From positions 62,001 to 126,000 of the forward strand of contig JAPDRN010000051.1 of assembly GCA_030247855.1 (NCBI GenBank): a stretch of 64,000 nt of DNA. Reading direction: 5' to 3'. Position numbers and translations under genes: made by a program. The notes below the pieces were generated by a model. That model was not told the origin of the DNA. It saw only the letters and a program-made list of their open reading frames with translations, and made no database searches. The stretch is from Knufia peltigerae (Eukaryota; Ascomycota; Eurotiomycetes; Chaetothyriales; Trichomeriaceae). Shown piece after piece: positions 42,367 to 52,037 of this stretch. Positions within the stretch are counted from its first letter, which is position 1. Every line of letters starts with the position of its first letter.

Positions 42367-43928
42367 ATGTCCTATCAATATACTGTCACCGAACGCAGGC
42401 GCAGAACAGCGAATACCGGTGGCTACGGCCACTCCGGGCATAGGTCCGCATTTGGCTACTGGGTTCCCTTGGTCGTCACTGTCACAGCTGCGGCCATCGG
42501 AGTTGCCGCCTGGGTGTGGAGTGAACGGCGCGATGATGAAGAAGAGGCGAGCGAGGAGGAACACTACCAAGGAGGAGTACCACCTCCAGGATATGCAAGC
42601 ATGAGCGGTGCTCTACCTGCCGGCCCACCGCCTCCCGGTGGCTATCAAGGGCCTCCAGGCGCTGGGCCAGAAGGCTTTCAGGGTCCGATGATGCCTGGTC
42701 CGAATCAACCCGGCGGCTTCCAAGGCTATCCACCTCCTCCTGGATTTCCAGGACAAGGCCCTGATGGTTACCGTGAAGCTGGCGGAGAATATTACGCTTC
42801 AAGATCAACGGCGGAAGAGCAGCAGGTAGAGACTGGATTCGTCGCCAGGATGTCAAGTGCACTTGGATTTGGTCGGTCAACAACCCCATCGCAGCCGTTA
42901 ATACGAGGGGACTCCGTTCAACAGCCTTACGACTGGGCCAACAAACCATTCGCTTCCGGAGTCGCAGCTGCTGGCGCCATGGTGGGTGCTGCCATCAGTT
43001 CTATCAGAGGCGATGGTGGCGACGGCTACGAAGACCATGAGCGGTGGAGTGAAGAAGTCGAACAACGTGAAACCGACAGGGACGTCAAACAAGGAATCAA
43101 ACGTAGGGGCACAGCCGACGAGTTCTTCTCTGGCGATGTCGAAGTTCCAAGAGAGTCGTCCATTGCTCGTCAGAAGAGGAAAACTGTTGCCGTCGTTGTT
43201 TCTGCGGCCGGTCTAGGATCTGATGGTGATGTGGATCACGCTGTAAGTTTTATCCAACAGTCAACACTCCGTCTACGCAAGCTGACAAGAGCAAGTCCAT
43301 TTTGTCACATCTTCCTGAATATGTTGACCCCGACACAACCCGGATTTTTGTACTGATCTACGCTCCTGAATTGAAGACGCATCCACTTAGCCACAGAAGA
43401 CCATCACAGTCAATGACGTCGTCCTTCTCGAACATTAGCCAGGCCGAAGCACACACACCAGCTCAAACACCTGGCGACTTCCCATCAGGAACGCCAGATG
43501 ATGGTATACTAGCACAGGTTGATCCCAAGCCAGTTGAAGATGGATTCTCCGCATATAAGGCTCTTCGCGATCAAGCTCTCACGATAGTGGACAGGGAGAC
43601 CATGATTCTCCCATTCACTTCATCAAAAGGACACAAACACATCTTACGAAGCCTAGCACCAGAACTTGTATACATTCAAGAATCTCTCTGCGGAGCTGAT
43701 GGCGAACTTGTTTCCGAGCTTTCTGGTTGGGTGCGCCAAACTGTTGTTGTTATTGGTGACGAGGGAGGGCACGGCGGCTTAGTGGACACGGACGATGAGT
43801 CGGTTACCCATAAGCCTGAGATATGGTGGCAAAAAGAGGAAAGGACTGGACTGGGGAAACGTGTGGGCGTTGTCGAGAGTCTGAAGATAGGCGAGGATTG
43901 GCAAAGGCGAATTAATGATCGAGACTGA
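42367..43928 (+). CDS. Pex22-like peroxisomal membrane protein
   Basis: Two exons, 42367-43242 and 43296-43928, give 502 residues; the 53-nt intron is in phase and joins VDHA to SILSHLPEYV. Pex22 anchors the ubiquitin-conjugating enzyme Pex4 at the peroxisome for receptor recycling. An N-terminal membrane helix (about residues 26-47, YWVPLVVTVTAAAIGVAAWV) is followed by a long Pro/Gly-rich repetitive linker (GYQGPPGAGPEGFQGP-like) and an acidic region. The conserved C-terminal Pex22-like domain has TVAVVVSAAGLG, DPDTTRIFVLIYAPELK, HILRSLAPELVYIQESLCG and VRQTVVVIGDEG. The name rests on resemblance to proteins annotated as peroxin 22-like in filamentous fungi. The start is the first in-frame ATG. 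Confidence 0.75.
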
Positions 43929-45052
43929 GCAGATTGATGATTTTGATGTCAACAAATGGCATAATGGCTCTGGAGGCTCAAAGCTGCCACATGAATAGTC
44001 TAGTTACTATTTAGCGTATTGAAAGAAGTGTTTTATACCGAAGGCTTCCGCCTCTGATCAATGAGTACAATACATCGATACTTCGATATCTGCCGGGGAG
44101 TTCAGCATAGCGAACATCGCTGTATAGGCTAATGAATGGCTCATGTAATTCGGAGAACGTGCCTGTAAAGACTATCAGGTAGGCATTATTGCAGCCCTGG
44201 GCCTCTGACTTGACTGCCACTGCCAGTCATCCGTACGGAGTACTATTGCATCAATCTTCTTCGTTGTGCGGATATGTAGCCGACTGCTATTCCATAGGTC
44301 TCGACGTATTGATTGGCCAAAGCATCTCCTTGTGGGTCTCAGCCTCGCTCGACAACTTGATGCTCGATACGGAGTACTCTCCAACACAAAGGGCAAAGTG
44401 TCAATAGAGCCTAAGACTTCAGATAATATCAGTAACAGCCTCAGAGTAGTCATGATAGTCTTGAGATTGCCATATTCAGTGGGGTGGCGGACCATCAATC
44501 AAGAAAACCATTAATCCTTACTGTGTTATGCGGATAGATCACATTCGTAGAGAAGAATTGTATGTATCATCGGGTCTCACTGACCGGCATATCCTAAGCC
44601 AGTACAAATTCTGGGTCAACCAAAGATCTTTTTGAAGTCTACACAGTACAAGTACGGAGTAGGGGTAAGTCATATCTGGGCGCACGTGACACTTGGATCG
44701 GTGCCAAGGCCGAGCATCTCTTAATCATACCCCGATCTCGCGAGAACCTGGGCATGGGCGACGACATACGAATGACCATCATACAGCAATTTCCATTCAA
44801 CAAATATCAACTTGTACACGACTGTCGGTCTGGCAACGATACACGTATTGAGACACTTGGTAGAACAGCAAGATCAACAACATATGCCCCCAGAGTTGCC
44901 TGCAACGCCCTGACGTGCCCCTCATGATGCGCGTGTCGCCAGTACCGTCGCAATCTGGCCGGGAACCTTTACAGGCTTCTACAGCTTTTGAAGAGTTGTT
45001 GTGACAAGTCCAAGAGCCTGGAACCCCACATTGATCGATAGTCACGCCCAAG
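43929..45052. other. Intergenic region with three TACGGAGTA copies
   Basis: About 1.1 kb upstream of the Spt20 gene. Three exact copies of TACGGAGTA lie within 430 bp (44234, 44368, 44653), all in the same orientation. No coding frame is supported. Confidence 0.5.
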
Positions 45053-48000
45053 ATGGCTGCTGTCGCGGCAAAGGCCACAGGTACGGCCACCAAAATGAAG
45101 AAACCGCCTGCACCTGTCCTCCAGACGAATACGAACGGAACGAAGCCCGCTGCGCCCTCCTCCTCCCCGAGTAGTGCCAGGAAGACGCTCCCTGGTCAAA
45201 GCCAAAATGCTCCCTCCGCGGCTAGCAATAGTGCCGCAGTAAATGGTACCGCGAGGCCAAACCGAAGACTACAAAGACTCAACACGAGAAATAGCACGAC
45301 AGACACCCTGGGTTCAGATAAACGAGGCACCAAGAAATTTCCTGAGCCATATGGTATGTTTCCTACACGTAAGATATCGTGCGCCTTTGGACTAACACGT
45401 GTCCTCGGTATAGTTCCTAAAGAATCTCACATCTTACGGAAATTCAAAGGTTCTCCGCCCTCACTCATTGTTCACCTGCATCCTACCCACTTCCGTTTCG
45501 ATCAGCAAGAAGGGAGCTTCAGTTACCACTCCGAGATGCGCATCTTCATCGACCACCTGGCCAAGGGTACAATACCGCATGATATGGTGGAAGAGTTTCG
45601 GAAGTCAGACGTCAAATACTATGATGGTTGGCTCATAGTACGGGTACTCGACTACAAATCCGTCGCGAAAGATGCCGCTGCCAACGATGCTTGTAACGGA
45701 GACGAGAAGCCTTTCAGTATACACAATTACAACCAATACATCACTCCATCCCCGTACGTGCCATATCCAACGAAAGAGCAGTCGGTGGCTCGATCACCAC
45801 CAACGAAGCAAGAGCGTCGGGACTCCATATCAGGAGAGCTCAAAGATACTCTCAATTCTGACGATACTATTGATGTCGCCCCGAAATCCACGAAGCCAAA
45901 ACCCAAGATATATCATGTTGCTTTGCGACCTACCGTCCTCTCAAAACATATGGATATGGTAATTGATGCTATGACTCCTGATCCAAAATCCGTCAATCGC
46001 AAACAGTCACAAGCGAACTCGAGTAATCGAGCACCAGGGTCAGGAGCTCCACAAACCCCGATCTCCGGGGTACCTTCAACGCCATCCACCGACAAAGGTC
46101 CACCGCACAAGAAGCTGAAATTGAAGATCGACCCCAAGGATCTCCTCGACTATGAGGCTCGGATTGTGAACGCCACTGCCCCCCCTCTATACCTAGATGC
46201 CGTTGAAAGCATCGAAGAGGCAGAGACGCTGATGGATATGCTCCGAGATCCTTACCACGACGCACGTCCTCCTTCACCAATCAGCCGGAAGCGAACTGTT
46301 GCAGAACTCGCTGCCGACGACGCGCATGCCAAGGAACAGGAGAAATTCATGCTCATCATGGATGAGCGCACGTCCGGTGCATCTGGTGCGCCGAACGCGG
46401 GAGCTGTTGATGGCCAAGCTGCCTCTGCGCTATTCCAACCACGCTTCGAGAAGTTCAACGCTCTTGATAACATTAAGAGGGAAATCGCAGAGCGGAAACA
46501 ACGTGAAAAGGATCGGCAACTGCAGGAAGATGAGAATAGGAGAGGCCAGCAAGAACGCCTACAAGAGGAGGAAAAGAAACGCATACTGATGCAGCGGGCG
46601 CAAGAGGCTAGAGCCATCCGTGCCCGCCAGCAAGAAATGCAAGCAGCGTTGGCGGCGCAACAGCAGTCAGCTCAAACGAACCAGAGACCGCCTTCGCAGC
46701 AGATGAATGGCATACCTCCAAATATGCAGAATCAGATAATGGCTGCTCAACAACAACGTGGCTCGCCAATACTCAGACAAGGTACTCCTCACGCGGCATC
46801 CTCACCCGTAGTCACAAACGCTACTGCACAAGGTGGGCTTCCCATGGTAGTCTCTGGCTCACAACAAGGCAATGGCTCGCCGGCTCGACCCGGTTCCGCA
46901 GTTCAGCACGCTCATCCCACCGCTCCGATGGCAAGAGTCGGTAGTGGACAAGCTCTCAGTCGCAACGGCACACCACAACTGCCCCATGGAACACCTGCTG
47001 GTGGAAACGCCACGCCAATCATGCGCCAAGGCACTCCTGGTCAGCATATCAGCCAGGCAAGCCCACATAGTAGCATGGCGGCGCCTACACCTCAAATGAT
47101 GCCAAACGGCATGCTTCAAGGCATGCAAGGCCAAATGCCGAACGGTGTCCCAAGACAACCCAATCCTCAGCAGCTCGCAGAAATGCAACGACGCCATGCA
47201 ATGCAGCAGCAGGCTGCAGCCCAACAGGCTGCTATGCATCAGCAGATGATCAATGGCACTCCTCAGATGGCCCAAGCCCAAATGGCTCATATGCAGGCTC
47301 AGCATCATGCACAAATGGACCGCCAAGCCGCCATGCAGCGTCAGCAAGCACAGCAGCAAGCTATGCAGCAGGGCACACCACAAAGTCAGCACATGTCGCC
47401 CGTTCCTGCACAGAGTCAGAAGGCGTACAACCAGTCCGTTGCCGATCATGTCAAAGCACAAATGCAGAGCCTTCAGCAACCACACTCCCAAGGTTCACCT
47501 GGTCAGAATCAGATGACCCCTCAACAACAAGCTGCACAAATGGCACAGGCCCAGCAACAGCAAAGGATAATGGCTGCTCAGGCTCAGGGCCAAATGATGG
47601 GTGGCAATGGCCCTCAACAACGACCACAGATCAGTCCCCAGCTACAGGCGCTCTATCAGAACACCCTTAGTGCATACACCCAACGCTTTTTGACCCAAGC
47701 CGCTTCTAAGTATGGCGGCAATACAAATATGCTTCAACCTGCCGAACTGCAACAGGTGCAGGGTCAAGCCAAACAGGCGGCCATGACTGCTGTGCGCAAA
47801 CGTCAGGCTGAGATGAGCCAGATGAACCAGATGCAGATGCATGCTCAGATGAGGCAGCAAACTCAACAAGGTGGAGGAGGAATGAATATGAATGGCGGTG
47901 GCATGGGCATGAATGTCAATCCGAACATGGCCGCAGCCTTACAGCAGCATCAGGCTCAGCAAATGCAACAGATGCAGATGCAGCATGCCCAACAAATGAT

Positions 48001-48097
48001 GGCGCAACAACAACAACAACATCAGCAGCAGCAGCAGCAGCAACAACAACAACAACAACAGCAGCAAGGCATGCAATTTCAGCACCAGCGAGGGTAA
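45053..48097 (+). CDS. spt20: SAGA complex subunit Spt20
   Basis: Two exons, 45053-45353 and 45414-48097, give 994 residues. Spt20 is a structural subunit of the SAGA coactivator (histone acetylation and TBP delivery). After an Ala/Ser/Pro-rich start, the Spt20 domain begins at about residue 102: ESHILRKFKGSPPSLIVHL, HPTHFRFDQQEGSFSYHSEM, GTIPHDMVEEFRKSDVKYYD. The domain continues to HVALRPTVLSKHMDMVID at about 270. The C-terminal half is low-complexity Gln/Met/Pro/Ser with a charged helix at about 460-510, and ends in a 20-Gln tract. The 60-nt intron (45354-45413) has standard splice sites and a CTAAC-like branch, but its length is a multiple of three and it contains no stop, so retention would give a 1014-residue protein. 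Confidence 0.9.
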   Translation: MAAVAAKATGTATKMKKPPAPVLQTNTNGTKPAAPSSSPSSARKTLPGQSQNAPSAASNSAAVNGTARPNRRLQRLNTRNSTTDTLGSDKRGTKKFPEPYGMFPTRKISCAFGLTRVLGIVPKESHILRKFKGSPPSLIVHLHPTHFRFDQQEGSFSYHSEMRIFIDHLAKGTIPHDMVEEFRKSDVKYYDGWLIVRVLDYKSVAKDAAANDACNGDEKPFSIHNYNQYITPSPYVPYPTKEQSVARSPPTKQERRDSISGELKDTLNSDDTIDVAPKSTKPKPKIYHVALRPTVLSKHMDMVIDAMTPDPKSVNRKQSQANSSNRAPGSGAPQTPISGVPSTPSTDKGPPHKKLKLKIDPKDLLDYEARIVNATAPPLYLDAVESIEEAETLMDMLRDPYHDARPPSPISRKRTVAELAADDAHAKEQEKFMLIMDERTSGASGAPNAGAVDGQAASALFQPRFEKFNALDNIKREIAERKQREKDRQLQEDENRRGQQERLQEEEKKRILMQRAQEARAIRARQQEMQAALAAQQQSAQTNQRPPSQQMNGIPPNMQNQIMAAQQQRGSPILRQGTPHAASSPVVTNATAQGGLPMVVSGSQQGNGSPARPGSAVQHAHPTAPMARVGSGQALSRNGTPQLPHGTPAGGNATPIMRQGTPGQHISQASPHSSMAAPTPQMMPNGMLQGMQGQMPNGVPRQPNPQQLAEMQRRHAMQQQAAAQQAAMHQQMINGTPQMAQAQMAHMQAQHHAQMDRQAAMQRQQAQQQAMQQGTPQSQHMSPVPAQSQKAYNQSVADHVKAQMQSLQQPHSQGSPGQNQMTPQQQAAQMAQAQQQQRIMAAQAQGQMMGGNGPQQRPQISPQLQALYQNTLSAYTQRFLTQAASKYGGNTNMLQPAELQQVQGQAKQAAMTAVRKRQAEMSQMNQMQMHAQMRQQTQQGGGGMNMNGGGMGMNVNPNMAAALQQHQAQQMQQMQMQHAQQMMAQQQQQHQQQQQQQQQQQQQQQGMQFQHQRG
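48005..48067 (+). repeat. CAA/CAG repeat (poly-Gln) in Spt20
   Basis: 21 codons: five Gln, one His, then fifteen Gln, encoded by alternating blocks of CAA and CAG. It is the final part of a long Gln-rich tail and is probably variable between strains. Confidence 0.95.
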
Positions 48098-49215
48098 GGT
48101 CTGATCTTGACATCTTACTTCTGGATTTTTGCCAGAACAGTGGGAATCTCAATTTGGTTCGCATCCCTGCTTTGGTGAGGCAATCCAGGGACCTCCCCTC
48201 CGAGGAAATTGGGTATCATTCTGTTGGTTCGACGGGGTCTCTTTGTGCATTGGGACGGCGGGGTGTGTCGATTCAGCGAAATTTTACGACATGACATGAT
48301 CGGGTTTGATGGCACGCTTTGGAGTTTTGTGGTGGCCAAAGTTGGGCCTTGCACACGCTGAAGGCCTCTTGCCTGGTCAATATGGCAACGCTTGAAGCTT
48401 TTGAGGGAAAATGAGTTGGCGTCATGACGTTTGAGGATCGCTGCACCAGATCACGGATGTTACACGAATGCATAACCCATTGGGATGTATACCACTTGGC
48501 ATTTGCTACGGCTTGGACATTGGCCATTCAACGAAGTTACGACCAAGACCAATATCACAGTGTCGACTTGAATTGGTGTTTATGGGGGTTGACCTTTTTT
48601 TTCTTCTCATTTGAATTTCGGGGAAAAAGAAAGTCGTCTTTGGTCAAAAGACGAACTATGCAAGGCATTGCTTGATTGGTGCGAGTATAGCGGTTGTGTT
48701 TTGTTGTGTTTGTCAACTTGTCTTTGTTGTAAAGTGGTAAGCTGCTCTCTCTCTTTCTACGGAGAACGAGAACTTGAAGGACGGCTTCGCACAATAACAA
48801 TAAACAGGGGTTCGATTTTTGTGATTGTGTGTTGGGCAAAATTCTTGAGCTCTGCAGTCACAATCGCACACATGGAAAAATGTATATTGAATAATATGTA
48901 CTGAACCCAAATGGGATTGAGACCACTAGAAAGCCTTTGAAGATTCGACCTGGGCTTGTTCTTTTCCAATATTTTATTCCTGTTTCTGATAGTTACTTTG
49001 TGTGTGCGGAGTGATGCACTCCAGGTGTGACGATTGCAAAGTATCGTTAATGCTACATGGGTCGGCAGTAGGGAGTAGATTTCTTTAGAACTATCGTAAG
49101 CAAACGAATGTTCTTTGGTGTGATTGTCCAACGGTACGAATAGGAAAAAGATGGCTATGCATGCAAAAACATTTTGCTCTGTGGAGCGAGAGTACCAAGG
49201 AGAGAAAAAAGCCGA
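48098..49215. other. Convergent 3' intergenic region
   Basis: About 1.1 kb between the 3' ends of Spt20 (+) and the acyltransferase (-). Short frames are not supported; T-rich tracts are common. Confidence 0.45.
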
Positions 49216-50916
49216 TCAGGCCGTCTTCATCATACACTTTTGCTCCAACCACCTGGCCAACTGGACGCTCTTCTTGTCGACGTACCGCGTGACCAACTCA
49301 CTGATCCAGAACAAGGTGGGGATGGCGATGGCGGCGTAGAGCAAAAACACCAACCAAGAACCGACTTGGCCTTCCGGTCTGAGACCGACGTGGGAGGGAA
49401 TTCGAGAGAGAAAACGCATCAATGGCCTTCCTATGCTGTTGATCAAGGTGACGTGCATGAGGTAGATTCCGAAAGAGTTCTCCCCGAGGTACTGCGGAAA
49501 AGGGGTGGACAGGAACCTCCGAAGCATTCGTGTTTGACCCGTGTAAAACACCAGAACCACCGAGGCGACGCAGACCGGGAACCGGCCGACGCTCGGGAGT
49601 TTGTCCCAGCTGCTGGGGTCGAAAGACTTGATGGTGGTGTACAGCCGCACGTCCCCCATGTGAGGGTACTCGGGCATGGTGACGACGGCGAGGATCGCGA
49701 CGAGGCCTGAGATGAGAGCGACGCGTTTCAGTGTCAAGGCAATCAGATTCGTACGCTGACGAGGATTTTGTGGTTTCTCGCTCGACAAACCGACAACACC
49801 GGAGCTGTTGGCAGAAGTCGAAGCGGACGTGGACGTGGATTGTGGCATCGTTCGGTTTTCAAGATAATGGTGAAGGTCGCAGCACAGGGGTCCCGAGAGA
49901 AACAAAAACACGTCCCACTGTCCTTGAGCGACGCAGTATAGGACGAGCGACGCTATGACGGCGAACCTCAGGGGCGGACGAGTCCTGCCCAGGGCCAGGA
50001 GGACCACGAAGACGATGATCGACCCTCGATACTCAAAGGGGATGGTCCACATGCCGATGGCGTACCGTAGGCCCTTGATGTTCCAGGAGTGGTACCGGTC
50101 GAGGTTGAGCGGGTTCAGGCCCGTCAACAGGTCGTCCAGCCAGTGCCACAGGGTCGCGGCCACGGTGCCGTCGTAGGGGACGTGGTCGGCGCCCTCGGGG
50201 TCAAACAGCTTGAGGTAACTCAGCACGGCGTTGAGGAGGGTCAGGAAAACCACGGGCGCGTAAAGTCGGATGCCGCGTCGGAAGAGGGCCGACGAGAGGG
50301 ACTCGGAAAACCGGGTGAAGTCGGCCGTCCGCGTGAGCGACAAGGGCCGGCAGCTCAGGGCGTAGCCGGATATGACGAAAAAAATGTCCACCATCGCCGG
50401 ACCCGTGCAGGGGAGGCGGAGGACGGGGAGGCGGAACAGGCGCGAGTCCGAACTCTGCCACGCCGCGCAGTGGCCCGGGTACAACAAGAGGGAGTTGTGG
50501 TAGAAGACGACGGTGAAGCACGCGATGCCTCGGAGGCCGTCCAACCACGCCGTCGCGTGGACTTTGCGATTTGTCGTCGTCGTCGGACACAGGATGGTGG
50601 GGCGGACGGCCACCCAGGCCGCCCTCAGGATCGAACCGGTTTTGCTGTCTCCGGTAGAAAACGCAAGGAGAGATGTTTGTTGTTGTGAAGAGCTGTCTAG
50701 AAGTGACCGTCGTGGTTTCAGGTATTGTTGTATCAAATAAAAAACTGCCAATGCTTTGGCGAGTAGAGTACGTCGTCGCCTTTGGTCGTTTGATGAAGCC
50801 TGGCACGCGCCGCCGAATTCTTCGTCTTCGAGATCTCCATTCAACAGCGGGTACTGCTGGGACCGGTGCCGCTCGTCGTCGTCCGGTAGGACGTTCTTGA
50901 ATGACTGTATAGCCAT
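49216..50916 (-). CDS. Acyltransferase-3 family integral membrane protein
   Basis: A single-exon gene of 566 residues. These enzymes move acyl groups (often acetyl) to sugars, lipids or other small molecules across a membrane. The hallmark first helix reads WLDGLRGIACFTVVFYHN (about 124-141), with the conserved Arg-Gly and the His (about 140) thought to be catalytic. Further on, FFVISGYALSCRPL (about 210) matches the family's FFxxSGF block, and the remaining helices include FGIYLMHVTLINSIGRPLMR near the end. About ten membrane helices can be counted. A 100-residue hydrophilic N-terminus precedes the domain. Filamentous fungi have many members, some in metabolite clusters; no such cluster is seen here. 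The substrate is unknown. Confidence 0.88.
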   Translation of the reverse strand: MAIQSFKNVLPDDDERHRSQQYPLLNGDLEDEEFGGACQASSNDQRRRRTLLAKALAVFYLIQQYLKPRRSLLDSSSQQQTSLLAFSTGDSKTGSILRAAWVAVRPTILCPTTTTNRKVHATAWLDGLRGIACFTVVFYHNSLLLYPGHCAAWQSSDSRLFRLPVLRLPCTGPAMVDIFFVISGYALSCRPLSLTRTADFTRFSESLSSALFRRGIRLYAPVVFLTLLNAVLSYLKLFDPEGADHVPYDGTVAATLWHWLDDLLTGLNPLNLDRYHSWNIKGLRYAIGMWTIPFEYRGSIIVFVVLLALGRTRPPLRFAVIASLVLYCVAQGQWDVFLFLSGPLCCDLHHYLENRTMPQSTSTSASTSANSSGVVGLSSEKPQNPRQRTNLIALTLKRVALISGLVAILAVVTMPEYPHMGDVRLYTTIKSFDPSSWDKLPSVGRFPVCVASVVLVFYTGQTRMLRRFLSTPFPQYLGENSFGIYLMHVTLINSIGRPLMRFLSRIPSHVGLRPEGQVGSWLVFLLYAAIAIPTLFWISELVTRYVDKKSVQLARWLEQKCMMKTA

Positions 50917-52037
50917 CGTGACAACGAATCCTGTAGGTATGGGGAAACCTTCTACAGTACTTCGACCGAGGAAGGAAGCATCATGCGTTCTACATGAAGA
51001 AGCTGAACAAGACTTACCTCAAATTGTACTTCCATGGACATCGAAAGGGGGTTTCTTAGCTTTCCATGTCAAAAAAAAGGGTCACGGACCAGATCGTTCG
51101 TCCTTTAGATTGAAAACGCGTCAAGAGAGCCTTTGACACATGTCACTCGACATGCTCCATGGAACAGCCGCACGATGATCGTGCAGAGGCGGGACGTTAT
51201 AGACGCAGATATGAGATCAAGGATGATCCCATTGTGTACTGTATGTACTGTCAAGGGCAACAGACTGCCACCTACTGTGGTGTATTGTGTATATATGGAT
51301 TGTAACTTTTCGTGATATTGAGGCATTGTTGGACGTTTGTCAATGTCCGTCGGCCTCGCTTGTTTGATCCACCGTTTTGAATACGGTGGAGTTTATCTTC
51401 TTTCGAACGTAGCGCATTGTCCTCTTCTCCCTCTCCTTTTCCTCGAATATAGAAAAGTCCTCAGCCCTCCCTGATGCACCGTCGCGGTGAACAAGGTGAA
51501 GACACCCTCCCCAACCACAGTGAAGACATCCTTCAATAATGTTGTGTTTAAATATTTCATTTTCAGAATTCCAGGCAACAATGGGGTACATGGCGTAATG
51601 GTAGCGCTCACTTTCAGTCTCTGACCCTCGTCCTGAACGGCGGTTGGGGCGCTCAGGAAACAATTTTCGGACCTCCTTCTGGAGGCTGGGCTCTGTGAAC
51701 CTGAGCAGGGAGTGACCGCTTGCCATTGACGTTAAAACTCCCAGAGTGTTGCCCCTTTAAACATCTGGCATGTCCAGGTTTTCTATTCTCACAACCCCGA
51801 TCTCAAGGGTTGTGAGATGAGTTTTTGTTGCTGGCTCTTGCTTCACAAAAGCCTCTCTATACATTCAATTGATGAACAGCCTCCAGCATCTATATAGGAT
51901 GTCTTGCGTCGGAATCCTGAAGCTCCTCAGACTGCGCCATGAAAACAACTCGGCGCTATGGTTGTATTACGCCCGGCTGACATGAGACTGATTGTAACAG
52001 ACCAACTCGGGCCTTTCCTCTTATTCAAAGGCGTCGA
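50917..52037. other. Intergenic region
   Basis: About 1.1 kb upstream of the acyltransferase (-) and downstream of the ion transporter (-). A 128-codon minus-strand frame at 51340-51726 begins with ATG but resembles nothing I know. An 11-bp-stem inverted repeat lies at 51787-51817. Confidence 0.4.
51787..51817. repeat. Inverted repeat, 11-bp arms
   Basis: The arm TCTCACAACCC and its exact reverse complement GGGTTGTGAGA are separated by a 9-nt loop. It lies about 220 bp beyond the 3' end of the ion transporter gene and could mark a transcript end. Confidence 0.75.

Noticed and set aside
50089..50688. 199-codon plus-strand frame opposite the acyltransferase
   Set aside because: Shadow of a G/C-rich membrane-protein gene; composition dominated by Arg/Gly/Glu.
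51586..51650. tRNA-like D-arm sequence (TGGCGTAATGGTAGCGC)
   Set aside because: No matching anticodon stem, no T-arm (GGTTCGA-type) and no closing acceptor stem follow within a normal or intron-containing length.
51340..51726. 128-codon minus-strand frame beginning with ATG
   Set aside because: No recognisable domain, no supporting intron pattern, and it spans a stretch without codon-like composition; kept only as a doubtful possibility.
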